A DNA stretch of 64,000 nucleotides from Escherichia coli (GTDB lineage: Bacteria; Pseudomonadota; Gammaproteobacteria; Enterobacterales; Enterobacteriaceae). Positions 1 to 10,022 of this stretch are shown here, piece by piece. The stretch is taken from NCBI RefSeq assembly GCF_036503815.1, contig NZ_AP027764.1, positions 1,736,001 to 1,800,000 of the forward strand, given 5' to 3'. Within the stretch, counting starts at the first letter, position 1. Each line of letters opens with the position of its first letter. A program made the translations under genes and the position numbers. The notes under the pieces are model-generated. The model saw only the letters and a program-made list of their open reading frames with translations. It was not told where the DNA came from and did no database searches.

Positions 1-771
1 GGCATTTGGCAACATATGACGCAGGATGATACTGCGATCGCTGACGCCAAGCGCCTGCGCCGCACGGATGTAGTCGAAATTACGGGTACGTAAAAACTCC
101 GCCCGCACCACGCCGACCAGACTCATCCAGCCAAACAAGACGGTAATTGCCAAGAGCCACCAGAAGTTAGGCTGTACGACGCTGGAAAGTAAAATAATCA
201 AAAACAGCGTCGGCATCCCCGACCATACTTCAATAAAACGTTGCCCCCAGAGATCGACTTTACCGCCGTAATAGCCTTGTAGCGCCCCCGCCAACACGCC
301 CATCACGCTGGAGCAGAGGGTCAGCATCAGGCCAAACAGAACTGAGATCCGCGTGCCATAGAGAATGCGCGCCAGCACATCGCCGCCATTGGCATCCGTT
401 CCCAGCCAGTTTTGCCGGGAGGGTGGAGAAGGGAAGGGCTTATCGGTAGCAAAGTTGATACTGGTAGCACCAAAGCGAATCGGTGCCCACAGTACCCAGC
501 CTTTATCTTCCAACCGCTGTTTCAGCCACGGGTCCTGATAATCAGCCTGGCTTGCCAGCGGACCGCCAAAATCGCTTTCGCTGTAGTTTTTCAACAACGG
601 GAAATACCAACTGCCGTCATAACGTACCAGCAACGGTTTATCGTTGGCGATAAGTTCAGAACACAAACTCAAACCAAATAAGACGAGGAAAATCCATAAC
701 GACCAGTAGCCGCGACGGTTATGACGAAAACGCGCCCAACGGGCCTGATTGACGGGGCTGAGTCGCGACAT
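1..771 (-). CDS. yejE: YejE, ABC peptide/microcin C importer permease (3' end cut by window edge)
   Basis: Inner-membrane permease of the YejABEF oligopeptide ABC importer, known to carry microcin C into the cell. The minus strand reads 257 codons from an ATG at 771 ([20 protein letters not shown]) to the window edge; the family is about 340 residues, so roughly the last quarter is missing. The N-terminal cytoplasmic segment, first membrane helix (WSLWIFLVLFGL) and the start of the binding-protein-dependent transport permease domain are visible. The ATG overlaps the yejB stop codon by one base (TAATG), so translation is probably coupled. The ATPase gene yejF would follow outside the window. 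Confidence 0.93.
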   Translation of the reverse strand, partial: MSRLSPVNQARWARFRHNRRGYWSLWIFLVLFGLSLCSELIANDKPLLVRYDGSWYFPLLKNYSESDFGGPLASQADYQDPWLKQRLEDKGWVLWAPIRFGATSINFATDKPFPSPPSRQNWLGTDANGGDVLARILYGTRISVLFGLMLTLCSSVMGVLAGALQGYYGGKVDLWGQRFIEVWSGMPTLFLIILLSSVVQPNFWWLLAITVLFGWMSLVGVVRAEFLRTRNFDYIRAAQALGVSDRSIILRHMLPNA

Positions 772-1865
772 TAACGTCCCTCAAAATCTATACGCGGATC
801 GACCAGCGTATAGCTGATATCACTGACAATATTCAGCAGCAGGCCAATCAGGGTGAAAATATACAAGGTACCAAACATTACAGGATAATCGCGCGAGACG
901 GTCGCTTCGTAGCCCAGTAAGCCAAGACCATTGAGTGAAAACATCACCTCAATCAGCAGCGAGCCGGTAAAAAACATGCTGATAAACGTCGCCGGAAAAC
1001 CGGCAATCACCAGCAGCATGGCGTTGCGGAACACATGTTTCCAGAGAATATTTTTTTCACTTACCCCTTTCGCACGGGCGGTCACCACGTATTGCTTGCG
1101 CACTTCATCAAGGAATGAGTTTTTTGTCAGCATGGTCAGCGCAGCAAAGCCGCCAATCACCGTCGCCAGCACCGGCAGCGTGATATGCCACAGATAATCG
1201 GTGATTTTCTGATACCACGGCAGCGAATCAAAGTTAGCGGAAACCAGGCCGCGCAGAGGGAACAGGTCGAAATAGCTGCCGCCCGCGAAGAAGACAATCA
1301 GCAGGATGGCAAACAAAAAGGCCGGAATGGCGTAGCCGATGATGATAAATGCGCTACTCCAGACGTCAAAGCGGCTACCATTATAAACAGCTTTACGAAT
1401 GCCTAACGGAATCGACACCAGATAGATAATCAGCGTGCTCCACAATCCGAGGGTGATGGAAACCGGCAGACTGTCTTTAATCAGCGTCAGCACCGAGGCG
1501 CTGCGAAACAGGCTATCGCCAAAATCAAAGCGGATGTAGTCCCAGAGCATTTTGAAGTAACGTTCGTGGATCGGCTTATCAAAACCGTAGCGATGAGTGA
1601 TCTCGGCGATCACTTCTGGATCTAATCCGCGTCCGCCACGGTAATTACTGTCGCTGATATTGCCGACGCCCGTTTGTGCATGGCTGGCACGAACACCTTC
1701 ACCGCCAGCGCCGGGTAATACTCCGGCATTACCAAACTCAATGGCGGCGATGGCCTGGTCGACCGGACCGCCAGGCGCAATTTGCACGATGAAAAAGTTG
1801 ATAGTGATAATCGCCCATAACGTTGGGATCACCAGCAACAGACGGCGAATCAGATAAGCGCCCAT
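771..1865 (-). CDS. yejB: YejB, ABC peptide/microcin C importer permease
   Basis: Inner-membrane permease of the DppB/OppB type, 364 residues, partner of YejE. An N-terminal helix ([20 protein letters not shown]) is followed by a long periplasmic segment, then five further hydrophobic segments. The conserved permease loop reads [21 protein letters not shown] near residue 265, corresponding to the EAA motif that docks on the ATPase. Its ATG follows the yejA stop TAG with no spacer, and its stop overlaps the yejE start, so yejA-yejB-yejE form one tightly packed operon. The length matches the K-12 protein as I remember it. Confidence 0.95.
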
Positions 1866-3680
1866 CTACTCTCCCTGTTGTCTGGCTGACGGCAGTTTCG
1901 TCGCTTTATTAACGTCATACCACCAGGTATCGATACCCAGGCTGTAAACAGGGCGCACTGCGGGTTGAGAGAATTTATCCCACCAGGCGAGACGGTCTTC
2001 CGCCATATACCACATTGGCAGCATGTAATAATTCCACGTTAATACGCGATCCAGTGCTCGCCCCAACGGCAGTAATTTTTCTTTATTTCCCTGCGCGGCA
2101 ATAATTTGGTTGATCAGCGAGTCGATAACCGGACTTTGCACGCCGGGGGCATTATAAGTGGAGTTGATATATTCCGATGACCAGGAAATCTGTAAATCGG
2201 AACTGGGCCACGGCATCGCCCGCCATACGCGCGGCATCATGTCATAGTCGCGACTGCGCATGCGGTTGGTGATTTGCGAGTTATCCACCTTGCGAATGTC
2301 CATGTTGATACCCAGCCGTTGCAGGCTGTGCTGGAACGGTAATACCCACTGACTATTGCTGCTTGCGGGAAGCAATAATTCAAAGCTGAGAGGCTGACCC
2401 GTTGTGGCATTAACGCGTTGCTGACCCTTCAGCACCCAGCCCGCTTCATTGAGAAGTTTGTCGGCTTTTAACAGGTTGTCACGATCGTAGCCATCGCCTT
2501 TCGATACCGGCGGCTGGTAGATTTGTGTGAAGACTTCTGGCGGAAGATCTTTTTTCATTGGTGCCAGAAGCACCAGCTCCGCGGCGTCGGGGTAATTTCT
2601 GGCTGCGTATTCGGTATTCTGAAAATAACTGTTCGTGCGACTCCAGGCATTGTAAAACAACGCCTTGTTCATCCATTCAAAGTCAAAGGCGAGAGTGATC
2701 GCTTCCCGGACCCGGCGATCGCTGAATACCGGACGTTGGATATTAAACGCCAGCCAGCGCGTATCCTGGGCTGATTCGTTCTTTTGCTCATCTTTGATGA
2801 TGTATTTCTTATCGAAATTTTTACCGGTATAGCGCGTGGCCCAGTTTTTGGCGTCGTTTTCCATACGCAAATCAAAGGCACCGGCTTTAAACGCTTCAAA
2901 GGCGACATTATCATCGAGGTAGTAATCGTAGCGAATGGTGTCGAAATTCCAGCGTCCACGGTTTACCGGTAAGTTTGCTGCCCAGTAATCTTTCACGCGG
3001 GAATAGACAATATTTTGCCCCATTTTCCAGGACGTAATTCGGTACGGACCACTGGCAAGCGGAGGCGTGGCGAGCGGATCGCTAAGTTTGTGATTCTTCC
3101 AGTACTTTTCTGGAAATACCGGCAGCGAAAACAGACTCAACATATCTTCTTTGCCGGGTTTCGCTAACTCAATACGCACGGTTAATGGTGCAATGGCTTT
3201 GACGGTGGTGCCTTTGTAGACCAGACGAAATTGCGGCACGCCTTCGGTCATAAATTTTTGAAAAGTAAACTCTACATCGCGGGCAGTAATGGGGGAACCA
3301 TCATGAAAACGGGCGCGCGGATTAATAGCGACCTCCACCCAGGAATAATCGTCAGCATAGCGCGCACTTTCGGCAATCAGCGGATAATAACTGCCTGGCT
3401 CGTCATCGGAAGTAGTAAATAGCGTGTCGTACAACTGCTCGGTGCGTGCGCCCGGGTTGCCGCGCAGTGCATAGCGGTTGAAATTATCGAAGGTGCCGAG
3501 GGCTGACAACGTTATCTGCCCACCTTTTGGCGCGGCGGGGTTCACATAATCAAAATGGTTGAAATTAAACGCGTACCGGGGTTCGCCCAGTACCGCAAAG
3601 GCATAGCTTTCCTTGATAGCCTGCGCCTGCACACCAAAGGTGAACAGAGCGATAAACAGCAGCAGTATGCGCACAATCAT
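1866..3680 (-). CDS. yejA: YejA, periplasmic peptide-binding protein of the Yej importer
   Basis: Extracellular solute-binding protein family 5, 604 residues from the ATG at 3680. The signal peptide is [21 protein letters not shown]; the mature SBP_bac_5 fold follows. It delivers oligopeptides, and microcin C in sensitive strains, to YejB/YejE. An in-frame TTG at 3686 would add two residues and lies closer to the AAAGGAAA ribosome-binding site (6 nt, against 12 nt for the ATG), so the exact start is slightly open; I keep ATG by analogy with K-12. First gene of the yej operon, 81 bp downstream of pdeN on the same strand. Confidence 0.94.
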
Positions 3681-3761
3681 CTGCAACAGATTTCCTTTTA
3701 CTCATCATTAGCCGCAAACCGGCATGCTTTCACTATGAATAATAAGGGACGTAAGCACGCC

Positions 3762-5318
3762 TTACCACTGCGGCGTATACGGTTTCTTCAGCCAGCGGAC
3801 AAAATCGTCCAGCGGTAATGGGCGACTGATCCAGTAGCCTTGCATGAAATTAACGCCGCGTTCGCTTAGCCATCGCGCCTGTTCCGGCGTTTCAACCCCT
3901 TCAGCAACCGTCAGCATATTGAGACGTTTCGCCAGCGTCAGCACCGCGTCAAGTACGGGTGAAGTGATCGTTTCCGTACCGATGGCGTTGATAAATCCAC
4001 GATCAATTTTCAGATAATCGAGCGTAAAACGCTCAAGATAGATAAGCGCGCTGTGCCCGGTGCCAAAGTCATCAATAGCAATTTCAACGCCGACTGAATG
4101 CAACCAGGCGAAGAGTTGCGTGGCTTCTTGCTCTTTCAACATATCGCGCTCGGTAATTTCCAGCACAATCTGGAAATGATGTGCGGGCAGGGAAGTGAGC
4201 AATTTTTGGATATCAGCTTTAAAGCTTTCGCTATGCAGATGGTCCGGCGCAATGTTAATGCCAAATTTGACGCCTACCGGCAGTACTTTTTCTAATTCTG
4301 CGGCATCACGGGCAATCAACTCAAACAGGTGCTGAGTCAGCGGCACAATCATCTTTTGCGATTCGGCAAAGTTAATGAAGGCATCCGGGGGAATTTCTCC
4401 CGCTACAGGATGCCGCCAGCGTAGCAGTACTTCCAGGCCTGTTACCCGCAAAGCTTGTGTATCAACCACTGGTTGATATACCACGTAAAATTGTTCGCGC
4501 TTGATGGCGGTCATGATTTCTCTGCCCGGTCGCATACGCACGCTCATCAGGTAATAGCAGAGAAGTCCAACCATTGTTCCACTCATGCCGCCCAGTAAAA
4601 ATGCATACCACACATCGTTCCATGTCCAGTCATCCGCATAAAGCCGAACTGTCAGAGGAATGCCCGCAATTTTAGTTTCACGGACCGGCATGTCGGTTAA
4701 TTCATTAACATTCATCAAACGTGACGAAAAGGTAGATAGCGCAGTATTGCCAATAATGAGGGCGACGCCATCGTAATCTTCTTGCCGTGAGCTATAGAAG
4801 AGAGAAGGCGTCAGATTGAGATTCAGAGCGGCAAACACGCCGCTATTTTTCAGCAAAGGGTTGCGATACCAGATGACGATTGCGGGTTTGTTCGGCACCA
4901 TCGGCGTGCCGGGTAAGATCGCCATATCGACGTTTTTATTAATGTCGAGCGCCGGAATCAATTCATTGAGTGGAATGTCCATCTCACCAGTCGCAGATGA
5001 ACAGAATGTTTTTTTATCTTTTACCAGCACAAACGTACGGACATTCATACTAAACGCCGCACGGGCGGTCAGTTCGGGGTTAGCTTGCTGACAAGTATCT
5101 AAGGTCAGCGGCTGGAGCCGGTCAGTAGTGGATTTCAGGTCGGCAAAATAGGTATCGAGATACTTTTGTACGTCGGTAATCAGTGTGTCGTATTTGACTT
5201 CGTGCTTATGCCAGGCCACTAAAAACTGAAGGCAGCTCACCAGTAGCGCAATCATCACGCCTGCAACGATGCAGGTAAGCATAAGCTTACGTCCAGAATT
5301 GGGAGCGCGTATGAACAT
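3762..5318 (-). CDS. pdeN: PdeN (Rtn), membrane c-di-GMP phosphodiesterase with CSS sensor domain
   Basis: 518 residues. A first membrane helix at about 13-35 and a second at about 238-260 flank a periplasmic CSS-motif domain that contains FCSS near residue 107 and a further Cys (DTCQQ). The cytoplasmic half is an EAL domain. The signature is the variant EVLLRW, and the metal/substrate residues are kept: GINIAP, LEITERD, AIDDFGTGHSAL, YLKIDRGF, VAEGVETPEQ and MQGYWISRPL. It should hydrolyse cyclic di-GMP to pGpG. CSS domains of this family are thought to sense periplasmic redox/disulfide state. It is transcribed toward yejA but is probably a separate unit. Confidence 0.93.
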   Translation of the reverse strand: MFIRAPNSGRKLMLTCIVAGVMIALLVSCLQFLVAWHKHEVKYDTLITDVQKYLDTYFADLKSTTDRLQPLTLDTCQQANPELTARAAFSMNVRTFVLVKDKKTFCSSATGEMDIPLNELIPALDINKNVDMAILPGTPMVPNKPAIVIWYRNPLLKNSGVFAALNLNLTPSLFYSSRQEDYDGVALIIGNTALSTFSSRLMNVNELTDMPVRETKIAGIPLTVRLYADDWTWNDVWYAFLLGGMSGTMVGLLCYYLMSVRMRPGREIMTAIKREQFYVVYQPVVDTQALRVTGLEVLLRWRHPVAGEIPPDAFINFAESQKMIVPLTQHLFELIARDAAELEKVLPVGVKFGINIAPDHLHSESFKADIQKLLTSLPAHHFQIVLEITERDMLKEQEATQLFAWLHSVGVEIAIDDFGTGHSALIYLERFTLDYLKIDRGFINAIGTETITSPVLDAVLTLAKRLNMLTVAEGVETPEQARWLSERGVNFMQGYWISRPLPLDDFVRWLKKPYTPQW

Positions 5319-5420
5319 GATTCCGTTAATTTCCTGAAATTACGACAACATTTAAAAGATAACAATGACCGGACTATAGCCTGGATCAAGACGCGGAAAC
5401 ATCATTTTCTCTGATGAATG

Positions 5421-5450
5421 AAAACAAAAAAGCACTGCCTAAGCAGTGCT
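5421..5450 (-). terminator. Rho-independent terminator of mepS
   Basis: Perfect 8-bp stem AGCACTGC/GCAGTGCT with a 4-nt loop at 5431-5450. Read on the minus strand it is followed by a T-rich run (complement of 5421-5430). It lies about 50 bp after the mepS stop codon and ends transcription before pdeN. Confidence 0.9.
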
Positions 5451-5498
5451 TTCAGTTAACTCGTCAGGATAGCCAAGGGATTGCATCCAAACGGTTTA

Positions 5499-6065
5499 TT
5501 AGCTGCGGCTGAGAACCCGGCGTGCTTCGTTGTAACGCTTCTTCCAGTACGGTTCATTCATGCTGGAAATAATAACACCACTGCTGGTGGAAGCATGGAC
5601 AAACTGATTGTTGCCGATATAAATACCGACATGGCGTCCCGTTGAACCGGCGCGGAACAGAACTAAATCACCCGTACGCAAATTACTGCGGGAAACAGAT
5701 TTACCCATTTCCTGCTGTTCGTAAGTCGAACGCGGAAGTTCTAAGCCAAATTGCTCACGGAATGTACGCTGTACGAAACCAGAACAATCGATACCTTTTT
5801 TAGTGCTGCCGCCCAGACGATAGCGTACGCCTTTCCAGTCAGCATACTGATCCATAATTCGCGATTTTACGTCGACATTACGAACCAGGTTTTCAAATTC
5901 ATCCTGAGAAGCTTGCAGTGATGATGTTTCACTACCCACTGCACGTGTCTCAGGATGCATATTCTTTGCGGTGTTATTTGCACTACATGCAGAAAGCAGA
6001 ACCGCTACTGCAATCGCGGGGATCCCGCGCAAGATATATCTCAAAATCGGTTGAGATTTGACCAT
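5499..6065 (-). CDS. mepS: MepS (Spr), lipoprotein murein DD-endopeptidase
   Basis: 188-residue NlpC/P60 cysteine peptidase of the outer membrane that cleaves D-Ala-mDAP crosslinks so new peptidoglycan can be inserted. A type II signal peptide ends in the lipobox LLSAC with lipidated Cys27. Catalytic residues are Cys94 (GIDCSGF), His145 (GRHVGIY) and His157 (FVHAS); these are C68, H119 and H131 of the mature protein. Ribosome-binding site AAGGGA precedes the ATG. MepS is known to be degraded by NlpI-Prc. It is a monocistron with its own terminator downstream. Confidence 0.96.
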
Positions 6066-6477
6066 GTTGTTTGTTTTCCCTTGAAGTCCTTAACGACAAA
6101 TATCGTTATAAAAAAATGCCAAGCGACACGAGACTAATTACCTGGGCATGTTGAAACAATTCCTTAAGGCCAAATCTGTGGACTAACGCACAAAATTATA
6201 TGCTGTGAGGATAATCTACCGCCGAGGCAAAACGAGTTCGAGATTACCCGATTGGTGCGGTCTTGGCGAGTGGTTTTACATGATTTTTTATAAGAAAAAG
6301 TGATACAGAAAGTTAATAAGCGGGATTGGTCAATTAAAGTACGATTGAGTGAAACGCATACAATCCATTCATTTACTTAGGGAATGATTTTTGTGTTCGA
6401 TGAAAGAAAGCAAAGGCGCACATCATCAGGAATATCCTTACTATAAAAATAAACCTGATGATGTTAATTACCGTGAG
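6066..6477. other. 412-bp intergenic region between lpxT and mepS
   Basis: No gene seen. The mepS-proximal half is AT-rich and must hold the mepS promoter, but I could not settle on a convincing -35/-10 pair. The lpxT-proximal end carries the inverted repeat at 6421-6463. I recognise no small RNA or conserved short reading frame. Confidence 0.5.
6421..6463. repeat. Perfect 10-bp inverted repeat downstream of lpxT
   Basis: CATCATCAGG at 6421-6430 is the exact inverse of CCTGATGATG at 6454-6463, with a 23-nt AT-rich loop. It begins 15 bp beyond the lpxT stop codon. There is no T-run on the minus strand, so it may be a processing or stability hairpin rather than a full terminator. Confidence 0.55.
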
Positions 6478-7191
6478 TTATTTGTTTTGGAAATGTTTGT
6501 TTTTTCCCGGTAGTGATTTGTCAAAAAAGGTGATTAATCGATCACTTAATGGCGTCAGCAACATCCAGGGCAAACCAATCAATATCACGGTCATCGAACC
6601 AACAATGATGTCAGTAAACCAGTGTGCACCAATCATTACTCTGGGAAATGCAAAAACCACAAAAATAATAAGGGCGATAAGGCCTGCGACTTTGCCGAAA
6701 TAACGCCACATGAATGCCGAAAAAATAAGCAGCATCATGCCGTGATCGCCGGGAAAGCTGTCTCGTGAGGCATCTTTCGTGGGGATAGGGAGCAGTTCGC
6801 TGACGCGGTTAATATTGGCAAAAGTTAATGTTGGGCTGGCCCGTTTTACAGGAATTAATGCCTGTCCCAGTTGGTTTAAGACCACTGCAGTTAATAGCAT
6901 GACCAGACCAATAATCACGATACGTCGTCTGCCTGGGGCGTTTTCTTTCAGCCAGAAACTCAGCATCAACATTCCCATCGCCAGCAGTGAACAACCGTCG
7001 AAAGCGCGATTGTTGGTCAATGCAACCAGCCACAAAAAGGCCTTACTTTCGACCAGTTTCTGATTAAAAAAATAAAAAATATCCGCATCAATCGGCAACC
7101 AGAATCCATGATTAACGGGAATATACCAGGAAAGAAACAGCGCGAGGCCGACAATATTCAACAACACTATTTGCGGCAAATTTTTAATCAT
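6478..7191 (-). CDS. lpxT: LpxT, lipid A 1-diphosphate synthase (undecaprenyl-PP phosphotransferase)
   Basis: 237-residue PAP2-family inner-membrane enzyme that moves a phosphate from undecaprenyl diphosphate to the 1-position of lipid A on the periplasmic face, recycling the carrier lipid. Six hydrophobic helices are visible. The phosphatase signature is present as PVKRASP, SFPGDHG and PRVMIGAHWFTDI, with the catalytic His in PGDHG. The reading frame extends upstream to a TTG at 7227, but the ATG at 7191 (MIKNLPQIVL) starts directly at the first helix and matches K-12 length. In other strains the activity is lowered by PmrR peptide under PmrAB control. Confidence 0.93.
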   Translation of the reverse strand: MIKNLPQIVLLNIVGLALFLSWYIPVNHGFWLPIDADIFYFFNQKLVESKAFLWLVALTNNRAFDGCSLLAMGMLMLSFWLKENAPGRRRIVIIGLVMLLTAVVLNQLGQALIPVKRASPTLTFANINRVSELLPIPTKDASRDSFPGDHGMMLLIFSAFMWRYFGKVAGLIALIIFVVFAFPRVMIGAHWFTDIIVGSMTVILIGLPWMLLTPLSDRLITFFDKSLPGKNKHFQNK

Positions 7192-7229
7192 ATTTTCTCT
7201 AATTATCTTACTGAAAAACGCAGGCAACC

Positions 7230-8216
7230 TTACGCGGTAGTCGCTAAACGAAGCTTCAACAGCGCGCTCTGCAAAGCATTCCAGTCAGCTTCGCTGCTGG
7301 AAATCAGCTCAATACGACTGTCCGGTGGCGCAACGTTTTGCGTTTCAATGTGCAGGTCATCGCCCTGACGGTTGATTCGCACCAGCCCTTCGGGAATACG
7401 CATCACGCCTTTGACGCGTTCCACCGGTGCAAGTCGCGCCCATTCCAGAATGCCAATGGTGTCGAATACCGTATCAGCGTCGAATATCCAGCCACAGGCC
7501 TGATGCCCTTGTCCACTGTTCAGACTGCGACGCCAGCGTTGATGCTCTGGCAGGCTTAACGCTGCTAATCCTTTTTTCACGCTATGCTGATGAGAATGCG
7601 CCGCGCTGGCGGGCAACTCGGCTAAATTGCGACGTGGCAAATCCAGAAGATGACCGTCAATTTTCCCATGCTCGCTGTGAATTAATTGCCGATCGCCACC
7701 ATTTTGCTGCCACCAGCGCTGTAGCGCTTGCTCACTTTCGGGCGTCGCACGGTCGGATTTATTGGCGACAATAATGTCTGCGGCAGCCAGCTGGTCACGG
7801 AAGTTTTCATTGCTGGCGCTTTTTTCGTCCAGCAGCAGGCGTGGATCGAGAATGCACAACGTGGCGCGCAGATCTATCCACGGTTCATACACGGGCGCGG
7901 TTAAGAGATCGAGGATCTGTTTCGGATGGCCCAGCCCGGTCGGCTCTATCAACAAGCGGTCTGGTTTTCCCTGACGCAGTAAGGTATTCAACCCTACCTG
8001 CATGGGTAAACCATTAACGCAGCACATACAGCCGCCGGGGATCTCTTTCAACAATGCGCCGCTATCGGCGAGCAAAGCACCATCAATTCCGACTTCCCCA
8101 AATTCATTAACCAGTACCGCCCATTTTTCGTTGGGATCTTTATGGGCTAACAGATGAAGAATCGACGTAGTTTTCCCGCTGCCGAGAAAACCGGTGATGA
8201 GGTTGGTCCTGGTCAC
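7230..8216 (-). CDS. yeiR: ZigA/YeiR, zinc-binding COG0523 GTPase
   Basis: 328-residue CobW/COG0523 P-loop GTPase, a likely zinc chaperone or insertase. Walker A is GFLGSGKTTS at residues 8-17, the family metal motif is GGCMCCVNG near residue 65, the NKxD specificity motif is VANKSD near 150, and the C-terminal CobW_C domain follows. Histidines cluster in the linker (SAAHSHQHS near 206), as in other COG0523 members. The K-12 protein is reported to bind zinc with zinc-stimulated GTPase activity. It lies 38 bp upstream of lpxT on the same strand; co-transcription is possible. Confidence 0.92.
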   Translation of the reverse strand: MTRTNLITGFLGSGKTTSILHLLAHKDPNEKWAVLVNEFGEVGIDGALLADSGALLKEIPGGCMCCVNGLPMQVGLNTLLRQGKPDRLLIEPTGLGHPKQILDLLTAPVYEPWIDLRATLCILDPRLLLDEKSASNENFRDQLAAADIIVANKSDRATPESEQALQRWWQQNGGDRQLIHSEHGKIDGHLLDLPRRNLAELPASAAHSHQHSVKKGLAALSLPEHQRWRRSLNSGQGHQACGWIFDADTVFDTIGILEWARLAPVERVKGVMRIPEGLVRINRQGDDLHIETQNVAPPDSRIELISSSEADWNALQSALLKLRLATTA

Positions 8217-8290
8217 AACGGCTCCGCAATACTCTTAAAAGTTAACTGAGCGTTAATCCTGGCTAAAAAAGGCAGAAAAGAGAAGGGGAG

Positions 8291-8317
8291 AGCGGACGAA
8301 GGCGAGCTTCATCCGCT
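8291..8317 (-). terminator. Hairpin between yeiQ and yeiR, possible weak terminator
   Basis: AGCGGACGAAG (8291-8301) pairs with CTTCATCCGCT (8307-8317), giving 11 bp with one G-T wobble and a 5-nt loop. It lies just after the yeiQ stop. The minus strand then reads CTCCCCTTCTCTTTTC, which is pyrimidine-rich but has no clean T-run, so termination may be partial. Confidence 0.5.
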
Positions 8318-8333
8318 TTAACCGCAGAAATCG

Positions 8334-9800
8334 TTAAATTTTGAGGGTGTTTAATAGCGCCTGATGCGCGCCGAATTGTACGATTTGTTGCCAGGCTTGT
8401 TCGATAGCTTGCACAAAATGCGGGTTATCTGGCAGATCATCACCGAAAACTTCACGCAGAGAAAGCAGGGCGGTTACGCGTTGTTCACTGCTACTGCCCG
8501 CAACAAGTTCGCAAATTTTATCGTTAAGCGGATCGCGAACATCAATGGCATTTCCGGCATCATCAACGCCGCTGACGTAACGCATCCAGCCTGCAACGCC
8601 TAATGCCAGCAACGACCAGTCCGTTTCGCGCGCCAGATGTATGCGAATACCTGCCAGCATACGTTGCGGTAATTTCTGGCTACCATCCATTGCGATTTGC
8701 CAGGTCTTATGTTTCAGCGCCGGGTTAGCAAAACGTGCAATTAACTTATCTGCATATTGTGTTAAATCGACATCTTTAATTCGCAGTGTCGGCGCTTGCT
8801 CATCCAGCATTAATGCTCTGGCGGCATGGCGAAATGCGCGATCCTGCATGCAATCGCTGATGTGGGCGAATCCTGAGAGGTAACCCAGATAAGCGAGAAA
8901 AGAGTGGCTACCATTAAGCATACGCAGTTTCATCTCTTCCCATGGCAGAACATCATTCACCATTTGTACACCTGCGACTTCCCAGGCTGGACGCCCTGCA
9001 ACGAAGTTATCTTCCACCACCCACTGGATAAACGGCTCGCAGCTAATTGCACAGGGATCATTCACGCCCAGATGCTGGCTAATTTCTGCCAGCGACTCGT
9101 CGGTTGCTGCCGGAACAATGCGGTCGACCATGGTTCCCGGAAAACTGACGTGTTCTTTTATCCACCCGGCGAGTTCTGGTGAACGTTTTTCCGCCATCCC
9201 CTGCACCGCGTTTTTCACCACATGGCCATTGTCGGGAATATTGTCGCAGGAGAGTACGGTAAACGGTGCAAGGCCGCGTTCACGGCGTCGTTTCAGTGCT
9301 TCGACGAGAATACCCGGAGCGGAGTGAGGTTCTTCAGGATTTTGAAGATCGTGAATAATCCGCGGATTGCTGGTGTCGAGTGCACCGGTGGCCGGGTCAA
9401 TACAATAGCCTTTTTCGGTAATCGTCAGGGAAACAATTGCCACCTGTGGCTCGCAAAATTTCTCAATAATTGCCGCTAAGGAATCCAGTTTTGCATTCAG
9501 GCATTCGTGAACGGCACCGACAATTATCGCCTGATTGCCGTCCGCCCCTTTCTCCAGCACGGTATATAAATGGTTCTGTGCGCGGAGCTGGCTCATCAGT
9601 TGATCGCCGCTGAACAAGCTGATCTCACAGATCCCCCAGTCGCCGCCCTGGGCATTCAGCACACGATCGGTCAGTAACGCCTGATGTGCGCGGTGAAAGG
9701 CTCCAAAGCCAAAATGAACGATACGTGATTGCAACTGCTGGCGATCGTAGCGTGGAGCGTGTACATGATGCGGGAGCGTAACGGAGGCGATTGTATTCAT
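8334..9800 (-). CDS. yeiQ: YeiQ, mannitol dehydrogenase-family oxidoreductase
   Basis: 488-residue long-chain polyol dehydrogenase of the same family as fructuronate reductase UxuB and tagaturonate reductase UxaB. The N-terminal Rossmann part has IVHFGFGAFHRAHQA near residue 26, the family coenzyme signature; the catalytic-domain segment MKLRMLNGSHSFLAYLGYL near 300 carries the conserved Lys, Asn and His. The substrate is not settled; a hexuronate or related sugar acid is likely. An in-frame GTG three codons upstream (9809) is a possible alternative start; neither has a strong ribosome-binding site. Confidence 0.9.
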   Translation of the reverse strand: MNTIASVTLPHHVHAPRYDRQQLQSRIVHFGFGAFHRAHQALLTDRVLNAQGGDWGICEISLFSGDQLMSQLRAQNHLYTVLEKGADGNQAIIVGAVHECLNAKLDSLAAIIEKFCEPQVAIVSLTITEKGYCIDPATGALDTSNPRIIHDLQNPEEPHSAPGILVEALKRRRERGLAPFTVLSCDNIPDNGHVVKNAVQGMAEKRSPELAGWIKEHVSFPGTMVDRIVPAATDESLAEISQHLGVNDPCAISCEPFIQWVVEDNFVAGRPAWEVAGVQMVNDVLPWEEMKLRMLNGSHSFLAYLGYLSGFAHISDCMQDRAFRHAARALMLDEQAPTLRIKDVDLTQYADKLIARFANPALKHKTWQIAMDGSQKLPQRMLAGIRIHLARETDWSLLALGVAGWMRYVSGVDDAGNAIDVRDPLNDKICELVAGSSSEQRVTALLSLREVFGDDLPDNPHFVQAIEQAWQQIVQFGAHQALLNTLKI

Positions 9801-9976
9801 AGGAGTCACGTCTTAGTAACGATTAATTAACAACGACAGTGTAAAGTTATATGACAGCAATTGAAATTGGTCTGGATTGTTAATGCGATGAAGTGTGAGG
9901 GCGATCAATCAACGAGTGAATATTGCGGGCGTAAGGTGTTCAGGAAGCGCAAAATAGAAGATTGGTATAATAAATT

Positions 9977-10006
9977 AAAAAAGGGACAGCCTGAGCTATC
10001 CCTTTT
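9977..10006 (-). terminator. Rho-independent terminator of efpL
   Basis: Twelve-base-pair stem (one G-T wobble) with a TCAG loop, read on the minus strand as AAAAGGGATAGC, loop, GCTGTCCCTTTT and then T-rich sequence. It begins 17 bp after the efpL stop codon. Confidence 0.88.
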
Positions 10007-10022
10007 CTGCATGCGGCTGAAG

